DNA of 64,000 bases from Intrasporangium flavum (lineage in GTDB: Bacteria; Actinomycetota; Actinomycetes; Actinomycetales; Dermatophilaceae): positions 1 to 64,000 of the forward strand of contig NZ_MLJO01000013.1 of assembly GCF_001956915.1 (NCBI RefSeq), read 5' to 3'. Under the pieces are notes generated by a model. It ran no database searches. It saw nothing but the letters and a program-made list of their open reading frames with translations, and had not been told where the DNA came from. Shown piece after piece: positions 34,599 through 41,531 of this stretch. Within the stretch, counting starts at the first letter, position 1, and the number at the start of each line of letters is the position of its first letter. A program made the position numbers and the translations under genes.

Positions 34599-35585
34599 AT
34601 GTTCTTCACGTCCCGCCGCCACCCTTCCCGACGGTCCAGCGCCGGTCGGGTCGCCCCGGTCATCGCGCTCGCTCTGGGTGCCCGGGGCGCGCTGGGCGCC
34701 GGCGGCGCCCGGCTCGCCGTGACGACGCTCGCGATCCTCGCCGCGGCGGCAGGAGCCCTGGCCACCGCGCCGGGGGCCGCCGCCGCGACGACGACGCCGG
34801 GCGCCGACAGCCGAGCCATGTGGGTCTGGGACACGAGCACGCCCGCCGCCACGGTCGACCTCGCGGTCAGCACCGGCATCGACCAGCTCTTCGTGGCCGT
34901 GCCGCCCAACGTCACGACGTCGAGCCGGCTGCCCGAGATCAAGGACCTCGTCGGCCGCGCCCGCGCCGCAGGCATCCGCGTCGACGCCCTCGGGGGCGAC
35001 CCCGGCTGGGTGGACAACCCGTCGTGGGTCGTCACGTACTGGCTCAAGCCCGCGAAGAACACGGGCCTGTTCACCGGCATCCACGTCGACGTCGAGCCGT
35101 ACTCGACATCAGCCTGGACCACCGACCAGCCCACCGTCGTCGCGAAGTACCTGACGCTCCTCGACAAGCTCAAGGCCAACGCCGGCACCTACCCGGTCGA
35201 GGCCGACATCCCCTTCTGGTTCGGCGAGATCCCGGCGACCGCGAGCAGCGGCGCGGCCTCGAGCCTCGACCGCGAGATCATGAAGCGCACGGCGGGTGTC
35301 ACCGTCATGTCCTACCGCAACACCGCGACCGGCCCCGACGGCACGCTCGACGTCGCCGCCGCGGCGCTCGCGGCCGGCGCGTCCCTCGGCAAGCCGGTCC
35401 GTCTCGGGCAGGAGACGAACTACCTCGGCAGCACGGCCGTCGACGCGAAGCAGACGTTCTTCGGCTGGACCCGCACCGACATGGAGGTGCAGCTCGCGCA
35501 GGTCGTGGCCGGCGCGTCCGGCTCGGCGACGTTTGCCGGCCTGGCGATCCACGACGCCTCCGGCTACGCCGCCATGGCGCCCTGA
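34599..35585 (+). CDS. Secreted protein, putative TIM-barrel glycoside hydrolase-like
   Basis: 328 aa. A long N-terminal region with an Arg-rich n-region and a hydrophobic core (VTTLAILAAAAGALATAPGAAAA) is a signal peptide or anchor. The exported domain begins SRAMWVWDTSTPAATVDLAV and shows alternating strands: IDQLFVAVP, IRVDALGGDPGW, GIHVDVEPY and VTVMSYRNT. HVDVEPY at the end of a strand recalls the acidic catalytic strand of GH18-like barrels. No exact family assigned. ATG 34599 is preferred to an in-frame ATG at 34512 because that one lies inside the direct repeats. Confidence 0.6.
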   Translation: MFFTSRRHPSRRSSAGRVAPVIALALGARGALGAGGARLAVTTLAILAAAAGALATAPGAAAATTTPGADSRAMWVWDTSTPAATVDLAVSTGIDQLFVAVPPNVTTSSRLPEIKDLVGRARAAGIRVDALGGDPGWVDNPSWVVTYWLKPAKNTGLFTGIHVDVEPYSTSAWTTDQPTVVAKYLTLLDKLKANAGTYPVEADIPFWFGEIPATASSGAASSLDREIMKRTAGVTVMSYRNTATGPDGTLDVAAAALAAGASLGKPVRLGQETNYLGSTAVDAKQTFFGWTRTDMEVQLAQVVAGASGSATFAGLAIHDASGYAAMAP

Positions 35586-35629
35586 CCGAGCCGCCGCCGG
35601 CCCCCCGGGACCGACCTGCCCGACGCGGC

Positions 35630-36151
35630 TCAGTCGTCGAGCGACGACACGTACTGCTCGAGGGCGGCGCGGTCGGTGCCCAGCTGCTTGACGTCGTGGC
35701 CGAGCGCCTGAGAGGCCGCTGCCGCGGTGAGGGTGAACGTCGTCCCGTTGGCCTCCACCGTCACGCGTTCGAGGTTGCCGACCGTGCCGAGCAGGAGCGT
35801 TGCCTGCGAGGTGACGTCGACGGGTCCGCCCGACTTGACCGGGTCGGGGAAGCGGACGGTCACGCCGTAGGGCGAACGGTCGGTCTGCAGCGAGATCGTC
35901 CGCCGGCCCAGGGCGTCGAGCCCGGTGTCGCCGACGAGGGCGATGACCTTGCTGTTGTCCCCGACGTGCGCCGTGCGGTCGGCCCACAGCTGCGCGACGA
36001 GCCTGCCCGACGCGTCGGTCGGGGCCTCGCTCGGGGTGGCGTCGCGGCCCGACGTCGCGGAGCAGCCGGTGAGGAGCGCGACGGCGGTGAGGGCGGCCAT
36101 CGCGCCCGCTCGGGACACGGGGGAGTGCGGCGACGGGGTCTGGTGGGGCAT
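35630..36151 (-). CDS. Lipoprotein, probable DUF4825 family
   Basis: 173 aa with signal peptide and lipobox LTGC (Cys 30). The mature domain, AHVGDNSKVIALVGDTGLD followed by ISLQTDRSPYGVTVRF, resembles DUF4825, a small extracytoplasmic domain also attached to some BlaR1-like sensors. ATG 36151 has AGGAGATCC upstream. It converges on the secreted hydrolase-like gene with 44 bp between stops. Function unknown; a sensory or cell-wall role would be a guess from the domain's relatives. Confidence 0.62.
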   Translation of the reverse strand: MPHQTPSPHSPVSRAGAMAALTAVALLTGCSATSGRDATPSEAPTDASGRLVAQLWADRTAHVGDNSKVIALVGDTGLDALGRRTISLQTDRSPYGVTVRFPDPVKSGGPVDVTSQATLLLGTVGNLERVTVEANGTTFTLTAAAASQALGHDVKQLGTDRAALEQYVSSLDD

Positions 36152-36280
36152 GGGATCTCCTGTGCTCAGGCCGGGCTCGCCGGGTGCGGCGCTCCGGGTG
36201 GACGCTGGCAGGCGCCGATCGGATCCCTCCTTTCCCGGACGTGTCCCCGTGCACCGCGGCCCACCTGAGAGGCTGGACGC

Positions 36281-36898
36281 GTGTACGTCAAGGTGTGCGG
36301 TCTCAGGGACGCCGCGATGGCGCGGGTGGCCGTCGAGGCAGGCGCCGACGCGGTCGGCGTCGTCATGAGCGAGGGCAGCCCGCGGCACGTGACGCCCGAG
36401 GCTGCGGCCCGCGTGGTCGAGGCGGTCGATGGCCGGGCCGACACGGTGCTCGTCGTGCGCGAGATGCCGGTGGAGCAGGCGGTCGAGACCGCGAGGCGGA
36501 TCGGGGCCGACGTGCTCCAGCTGCACGGTGGCTACTCGGCGGCCGAGTTCTCCACGGCGCGAGCGGGTTTCGCGCGAGTCTGGCGCGCGACGGCGCTCGG
36601 TGCGACCACCGACCTCACCGTCGGAGCGTGGGGCGAGGAGCTGCTCCTGCTCGATGCGCCCGTCGCCGGCTCGGGGCACACCTGGGACCTCGGGGTGCTC
36701 GAGCACCGAAGGCCCGAGGGGCGCTGGCTGCTCGCGGGCGGTCTCGACCCCGCCAACGTCGCGGCCGCCGTCGAGGCCGCCCGCCCGTGGGGCGTCGACG
36801 TGTCGAGCGGTGTCGAGTCGAGCCGCGGGGTCAAGGACCCCGACCTCGTGCGGGCCTTCGTCGCCGCGGCCCGTGCTGCGGACGCCGCGGGTCGCTGA
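36281..36898 (+). CDS. trpF: Phosphoribosylanthranilate isomerase
   Basis: A 205-aa (beta/alpha)8 enzyme of tryptophan synthesis that converts N-(5'-phosphoribosyl)anthranilate to the CdRP enol form. Catalytic Cys in VKVCGLRD, the DAVGVVMSEGSPRHV loop, LQLHGGYS, the catalytic Asp in LLLDAPVAGSG, and the phosphate loops LLAGGLDPANV and GVDVSSGVESSRGVKD are all present. The start is GTG 36281. The gene stands alone, away from any other trp gene in the window. Confidence 0.92.
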   Translation: MYVKVCGLRDAAMARVAVEAGADAVGVVMSEGSPRHVTPEAAARVVEAVDGRADTVLVVREMPVEQAVETARRIGADVLQLHGGYSAAEFSTARAGFARVWRATALGATTDLTVGAWGEELLLLDAPVAGSGHTWDLGVLEHRRPEGRWLLAGGLDPANVAAAVEAARPWGVDVSSGVESSRGVKDPDLVRAFVAAARAADAAGR

Positions 36899-36930
36899 TC
36901 CCGCAGGGCAGGCTGCCTCGGGCGCGGACG

Positions 36931-38292
36931 CTAGCGGCTCGGCAGCGGCGTGCCGGTGACCGGCGTCGTCGTGCCGGCACCTGACGCGGTCGTCGCGGCG
37001 AGGCTCGACGAGGTCGCCTGGACGGGAGCGCTCGACGTCCCCGGGCCCGGCGTGCCGGACGTGCCCGGCGAGGTCGCCTGGGTCGTCGGGCTGGTGGGTG
37101 TGGCCGTGATCGTCGAGGTCGCCGTGACGGTCGCCGTGACGGTCGCCGTGACGGTCGCCGTGACGGTCGCGGTCGTCGTGCTGCGCGCGGTCACCGTGGA
37201 GGTCACCGTGACCGTGGTGCGGGGAGGCGTCGCCCGGGGGAGCGGCGTCGACGCCGAGGGAGGCGGCGCGGGTGCCGGAGGGCCGCCCGTGCCCAGGGCC
37301 CCGACGTCGCCGGCACCGGATGGCACCGCGGCCCGCGCCATGAGGCGGAGCACGGTGGCGAGGTAGGCCCGCGAGTGGTTGTACGACAGCACCGCGCCGC
37401 GCAGGTCGGCCGGGCGGGCGAGGTCGCGGCCGGACGCGCAGAGGTAGGCGGCGGCGGAGGCTGCCGCGTCCTCGACGTCCTGGGGGTCGCGGGCGCCGTC
37501 GGCGTCACCGTCCCGGCCCCACCGGCGCCACGTGCCGGGCAGGAACTGCATCGGTCCCACCGCGCGGTCCCACACCCGGTCCCCGTCGAGCGCGCCGCCG
37601 TCGCTGTCGTGGACCGCCGCGGTCCGCGTCCCGTCCAGCCGGGGGCCGAGCACCGCCGGCACGACGACGTGGTCGGCCGTCAGGCGCCGACCCCGCAGCG
37701 ACCCCGACTCGACCTCGCCGATCGCGGCGAGCAGCGACACGGGCAGGTGGCACGAGGCGCGGGTCGAGCGGGCCGCCCGTGCGTACGCCGCCCCGAGCAC
37801 CGCCGGGACTGTCCACGGGGCCGCGTGGCCGAGCGTCCCCCCGGCCGTGCTGCCGGCGTCGGCGTGACGCGTCGATGCCGTACCGACGACTCCCGTGGAG
37901 GTTGGGGGCAGGGCCGTCACCGAGGCGGGGACGGGGTCGACCGGCGAGGAGCCGATCCCCGTGCCGAGGAGCGCGACGGCCGGTACCGCCGACCGGCCGA
38001 AGCGGGCCACGACGACGGCGGCGTCGGCGGCAGCCGCTTCGGCCGGAGGGACGATCGCGAGCTCGACGCCCGGCCGGCCGTCGGCAGCGAGCTGCGACCC
38101 GGTGGGCAGCGTCCGCGCCGACGGGTCGCCACCCAGCCCGCCGAGCACCATCAGGCCCGCGCAGAGCAAGAGCGCCACGCGTGGACGCGACCTCAGCCCG
38201 GCCGACCACGCCGAGGCGGTCAGGACGGGCCCGGACACGACGCGTGCCGGCCACCGATCCCGTCGCGCCTCGTCCACGGTGCACCCCCGCAC
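36931..38292 (-). CDS. Lytic murein transglycosylase with Thr/Val-repeat tail
   Basis: 453 aa. An N-terminal membrane segment (RVALLLCAGLMVLGGLGG) exports it. After about 110 residues of Ala/Thr-rich linker comes the SLT domain (about 150-300) with catalytic Glu in AAIGEVESGSLRG, VGPMQFLPGTWRRWG and DAAASAAAYLC. The last 130 residues are low-complexity, with TVTATVTATVTATVTAT built on a 12-bp DNA tandem repeat, then Ser/Thr/Pro. This tail is probably cell-wall-spanning. The enzyme cleaves the MurNAc-GlcNAc bond, forming the 1,6-anhydro end. Confidence 0.85.
   Translation of the reverse strand: MRGCTVDEARRDRWPARVVSGPVLTASAWSAGLRSRPRVALLLCAGLMVLGGLGGDPSARTLPTGSQLAADGRPGVELAIVPPAEAAAADAAVVVARFGRSAVPAVALLGTGIGSSPVDPVPASVTALPPTSTGVVGTASTRHADAGSTAGGTLGHAAPWTVPAVLGAAYARAARSTRASCHLPVSLLAAIGEVESGSLRGRRLTADHVVVPAVLGPRLDGTRTAAVHDSDGGALDGDRVWDRAVGPMQFLPGTWRRWGRDGDADGARDPQDVEDAAASAAAYLCASGRDLARPADLRGAVLSYNHSRAYLATVLRLMARAAVPSGAGDVGALGTGGPPAPAPPPSASTPLPRATPPRTTVTVTSTVTARSTTTATVTATVTATVTATVTATSTITATPTSPTTQATSPGTSGTPGPGTSSAPVQATSSSLAATTASGAGTTTPVTGTPLPSR
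37118..37165 (-). repeat. 12-bp tandem repeat, four copies, in the transglycosylase tail
   Basis: Four exact copies of GTCGCCGTGACG (plus strand) lie end to end within a longer, less regular Val/Thr-coding region. Each unit encodes TVTA on the minus strand, so length changes stay in frame. Confidence 0.9.
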
Positions 38293-38594
38293 GCCTCGGG
38301 GCAGGCCCGATGACCCGCCGCACCGACCGTCGCACCACCGCGGGACGCCCGCTCCCGGACGGGCCGGGTGCTCACGCGTCGGTCATGTGCGGCCGAGGTC
38401 CGCATCACGACCCGGTCAGGTCGCGCAAACACCTCTGTCATGTTCCTGTCAGGATCCCGCACCCTTTCGTCCGGGACCGTCCGCATTCGGGCCGCCCGAC
38501 GGGAGCGACATATCGGACATCGCCTCATCAGGAAGCTCACAGGTGCTGAACTGATCTGACTTGTCAGTACGGGGGACGTCAAGGGGGACCGAGG
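38293..38594 (+). promoter_or_regulatory. Promoter region of the response-regulator gene with PHO-box-like repeat and palindrome
   Basis: This 302-bp gene-free stretch contains two 11-bp-spaced hexamers, CTGTCA at 38435 and 38446 (units CTGTCATGTTC and CTGTCAGGATC), resembling the enterobacterial PHO box. CTGAC-TT-GTCAG lies at 38556-38567, just upstream of the start. The direct repeat is about 150 bp before ATG 38595. No good -35/-10 pair was seen. Autoregulation by the OmpR-type regulator is an inference. Confidence 0.4.
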
Positions 38595-39263
38595 ATGGCC
38601 ACAGTCATGGTCGTCGACGACGAAGAACGCATTCGGGGACTGCTGGCGAGATCGCTCTCGTCGGAAGGGCACTCGGTCGTGACGGCGGCCACCGCCAACG
38701 CCGCGCTCGACCGCCTCCAGGGCGGGGGCGTCGACCTCGTGCTGCTCGACCTGGTCATGCCCGGACCGAGCGGCCTGTCGATGCTCAAGGTGATGAAGCA
38801 GCGCACCGACATGCCACCGGTCATCGTGCTGTCGGGGGTCACCGACGTCGGGGCGCGCGTCCAGGCGCTCGACAACGGGGCGGTCGACGTCGTGGCCAAG
38901 CCGTTCAGCCTCACCGAGCTGCTCGCCCGGGTGCGCCGCAACGTCGGCCAGGCACGCCCGGCCCGCGACGACCAGGTGCTCGAGGCCGGCGGGGTCCGCC
39001 TCGACCTCGGCCGCCGACGGGCCGGCTTCCACGACGTCGGGGTGACGCTGACCGAGCGCGAGTTCAGCCTCCTCGCCCACCTCATGCGTCGACGCGGCCA
39101 GGTGTGCCGCCGGGAGGAGCTGCTCCACGACGTGTGGGGGCTCGAGTTCGACCCGGGGAGCAACGTCGTCGAGGTGTGCGTCGGCCGGCTGCGGAGCAAG
39201 CTCGGCCAGGACCTGCCGCTGGAGACGGTGCGCGGCGTCGGCTACTGCTTCTACGAGGACTGA
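38595..39263 (+). CDS. OmpR/PhoB-family response regulator
   Basis: 222 aa. The receiver domain (1-115) has VVDDEERIRGL, phospho-acceptor Asp in LVLLDLVMPGPSG and the Lys in DVVAKPFSLTEL. The winged-helix domain (about 125-220) has LTEREFSLLAHLMRRRGQVC and EVCVGRLRSKLG with YCFYED as the last strand. GACCGAGG precedes ATG 38595. Nine bases separate it from the kinase gene, so they form one operon. The regulated process is not known; the PHO-box-like repeat hints at, but does not show, a link to envelope or phosphate control. Confidence 0.92.
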   Translation: MATVMVVDDEERIRGLLARSLSSEGHSVVTAATANAALDRLQGGGVDLVLLDLVMPGPSGLSMLKVMKQRTDMPPVIVLSGVTDVGARVQALDNGAVDVVAKPFSLTELLARVRRNVGQARPARDDQVLEAGGVRLDLGRRRAGFHDVGVTLTEREFSLLAHLMRRRGQVCRREELLHDVWGLEFDPGSNVVEVCVGRLRSKLGQDLPLETVRGVGYCFYED

Positions 39264-39272
39264 GGAGAGGCC

Positions 39273-40376
39273 GTGGTGGCGCGTCGGTCGTTCTGGGTCT
39301 GGGTCGTCGTCGGCATCGTCTGCTCGGCGATCATGTGGGCCGTCCCCGGCAGCGAGACCGTGCCGTACCACATCGCGTGGGCCACCTTCGCCCTCTGCTT
39401 CGGGCTCGAGGTGTGGAGCGCCGCGGCCACGTGGACCAGCCTCGCGATCTTCACGGTGGTGACCGGCTCGATCCTCGTCCTGCGGGTCGCGGAGGGCGTG
39501 CTCGACTGGCAGGAGGCCGCCGAGATCCCGCTCATGCTCCTGCTCATGGCGCTCATGGTCGTGCACGTGCGGCGCCGGCAGGGAGCGATCGCCGCACTCA
39601 CCGCGCTGCACGAGCGCGAGAGCCGCGAGGCCCACTCGCGCGAGCTGCTGACACGTCGCACGTCGCACGAGATGCGCTCGCCGCTGACCATCACGCGCGG
39701 CTACATCGAGGTGCTCGAGGACCGGCACGTCGGCACCGAGTCGGCCATCGAGCTGGCCATCGTCAGCGACGAGCTCAAGCGGCTCACCCGGGTCTGCGAG
39801 CGGCTCGTGCGCAGCCTGCTCGCGCAGCAGGACCTCGAGCTCGAGGCCGTCGACCTCGACGACCTGCTCCTGCGCACGCGCAACGCGTGGGCCGCCGTCG
39901 CCGAGCGCGAGTGGCTCGTCACGGCGAGCGCCGGCACGTCGAGCTGCTCGCCCGAACGGCTGCGCGCCTGCCTCGACACGCTCGTCGAGAACGCGATCCG
40001 CTACACGCGCCCCGGCGACACGATCGAGCTCTTCGGCAGCCGCGGGCTCGACGGCTGGATCTCCGTCGGGGTGTCGGACTCCGGCCCGGGCTTCTCCGCG
40101 GGCACCCGCCGCGCGGTGCTGGCGGGTGCGCACACGCAGGCCGTCGGGGCCGTCGGGGCCGGCGGTGACGTGAACGGCTTCGCGGCTGAGGGGCCGGATT
40201 CACCTGTGGCACAGCTGGGCTCGCCGGACGCGTTCGGGGACGAGCTGTCGCAGACCGGGCTCGGTCTCGGCATGGTCGAGGAGGCGGCGTCCCGACGCGG
40301 GGGCCGGCTCGAGATCGGTGTCTCGCAGTGGGGCGGTGCGCGGGTCGGGTTCTCCTGGCCGGCGCGGACCGCCTGA
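39273..40376 (+). CDS. Sensor histidine kinase (HisKA type)
   Basis: 367 aa. Four or five N-terminal membrane segments with very short loops (to about residue 105), then the HisKA domain with HEMRSPLTITRGYIEVLED (phospho-His), N-box LDTLVENAIRYT, G1 VSDSGPGF and G2 GLGLGMVEEAASRRGG. A 30-residue Ala/Gly-rich insert lies between G1 and G2, longer than usual. The lack of a large extracytoplasmic sensor domain suggests intramembrane sensing. GTG 39273 follows GAGGAGAGG. Partner of the upstream regulator. Confidence 0.9.
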   Translation: MVARRSFWVWVVVGIVCSAIMWAVPGSETVPYHIAWATFALCFGLEVWSAAATWTSLAIFTVVTGSILVLRVAEGVLDWQEAAEIPLMLLLMALMVVHVRRRQGAIAALTALHERESREAHSRELLTRRTSHEMRSPLTITRGYIEVLEDRHVGTESAIELAIVSDELKRLTRVCERLVRSLLAQQDLELEAVDLDDLLLRTRNAWAAVAEREWLVTASAGTSSCSPERLRACLDTLVENAIRYTRPGDTIELFGSRGLDGWISVGVSDSGPGFSAGTRRAVLAGAHTQAVGAVGAGGDVNGFAAEGPDSPVAQLGSPDAFGDELSQTGLGLGMVEEAASRRGGRLEIGVSQWGGARVGFSWPARTA

Positions 40377-40415
40377 CGCCGCGCCCGTCGGCTCGGCCCG
40401 TCGGCTCGGCCCGTC

Positions 40416-40432
40416 GGCGCGTACGACGCGCC
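40416..40432 (+). terminator. Possible terminator after the kinase gene
   Basis: GGCGCGT-ACG-ACGCGCC, a perfect 7-bp hairpin, starts 40 bp after the kinase stop. It follows 2.8 copies of a 13-bp tandem repeat (CCCGTCGGCTCGG, 40384-40421). No T-tract. Confidence 0.3.
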
Positions 40433-40518
40433 TCCGGGCGTGCGTAGTGCTTGCATGGGGGCACGCGCCGGGCACCCATCGTGCCGGCGGTCGTCGAACA
40501 GGGGCACGGAGGTCGGTC

Positions 40519-40841
40519 GTGGACGCAGCGTCGCAGGTCGGGAACGAGCAGTCGCCCGGCGCCGGGGGACCGGCGCCGCAGCCGGGGCAGGGGACCGCCC
40601 CCACGCCACCGGGGGTGACGATCACTCTCGGTGCGGGCGACGGCATCGGCTGGGCCGTCGCCGCCGGGCTCGCGCTCGCTGCCCTCTTCGTGCCGGGCGT
40701 CCTCCGGGCGCGCTCTTCGTCGTGGCGGGCCTGGTGGCGACGGCCACGGGGAGCCCGCGCTGGCTCGGCATCCTCCTCGTGACGGCGGGCGTGCCGATCC
40801 TGCTGCTCGTCCTCGTGACGCGTTCGTACTGGTTCGGCTGA
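40519..40841 (+). pseudogene. Small three-helix membrane protein gene with a 1-base deletion near 40709
   Basis: GTG 40519, behind GGAGGTCGG, opens a Pro/Gly-rich leader and one clear membrane segment (IGWAVAAGLALAALFVPGVL). The frame then degenerates to an Arg/Ser-rich run. The +0 frame immediately after holds ALFVVAGLVATATG and WLGILLVTAGVPILLLVLV, ending RSYWFG at 40841. Adding one G to CGGGCGCGCTC (about 40707-40717) gives LRAALFVVAGL and a continuous product of about 107 aa with three membrane segments. It is the second such break in the window; real loss or sequencing error cannot be decided here. Confidence 0.68.
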
Positions 40842-40862
40842 CGCCGCGCGCACCCTCGTCCC

Positions 40863-40923
40863 TGACCGATCGGTCGGTGGCTGACCGATCGGTTTGACGC
40901 TGACCGATCGGTCAGTGCACCAT
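40863..40923 (+). promoter_or_regulatory. TetR operator array and promoter
   Basis: TGACCGATCGGT occurs at 40863, 40882 and 40901, exactly 19 bp apart; the last is the perfect palindrome TGACCGATCGGTCA. A promoter can be drawn as TTGACG (40894-40899), 18 bp, CACCAT (40918-40923), six bases before GTG 40930, giving a leaderless transcript. The third palindrome fills the spacer, so a bound TetR dimer would block RNA polymerase. Confidence 0.65.
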
Positions 40924-40929
40924 CGGACC

Positions 40930-41502
40930 GTGAGCAGGCCACCCCGTGACGCCCTCCGGCGCGAGATCGTCGACGTCGCCCAGCGGATGTTCGCCGGCAT
41001 CGGCTTCCGCGGCACGTCGCTGCGGATGATCGCCGACGAGGCGGGCTGCTCGAAGGCCGCGCTGCTCTACCACTTCAAGACGAAGACGGCGATCCTCGAG
41101 GAGCTGCTCGACCCCCTCGTCGTCGACGTCGAGCACATCCGCGCGAGCGCGCCGGAGTCCCCGCCCACCGACGCCGTGGCCTTCGCCCTCGAGCACGCGG
41201 CCGCCCTCGTCGTGAAGCACCGCAGCGCCATCGCCATGCTCCGCGGCCTCGAGGACATGGCCGACGAGATCACCGTCGTCGGCCGTGGGCAGGAGTGGGT
41301 CGACGAGCTGACCGAGGTCGTCGTCGCCGACGAGGACACCCTCGACCGACGCGTCGCCGCCCACGCCTTCGTCGCCGGCCTGCTCGCCGCGTGCCTCTCC
41401 CTGCCCGACGTCGACGACGAGGCCCTGTCCGGGGCCCTGCTGCGGCTCGGGGCGCGGATGTTCGACCGCGACCCGGCGAGCCTCACCACCGTCCGTCTCT
41501 GA
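40930..41502 (+). CDS. TetR/AcrR family transcriptional regulator
   Basis: 190 aa. The N-terminal HTH (about 8-55) reads LRREIVDVAQRMFAGIGFRG and RMIADEAGCSKAALLYHFK, the standard TetR recognition region. The C-terminal ligand domain is Ala/Leu-rich and diverged. The GTG start at 40930 is preferred to 40894 because the longer version would translate through the operator. It lies 29 bp before the MMPL exporter gene in the same direction, and three palindromes in front of it indicate autorepression of a regulator-exporter operon. Confidence 0.92.
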   Translation: MSRPPRDALRREIVDVAQRMFAGIGFRGTSLRMIADEAGCSKAALLYHFKTKTAILEELLDPLVVDVEHIRASAPESPPTDAVAFALEHAAALVVKHRSAIAMLRGLEDMADEITVVGRGQEWVDELTEVVVADEDTLDRRVAAHAFVAGLLAACLSLPDVDDEALSGALLRLGARMFDRDPASLTTVRL

Positions 41503-41531
41503 CCCGACCGACCCACCCACTGGAGACCCGC

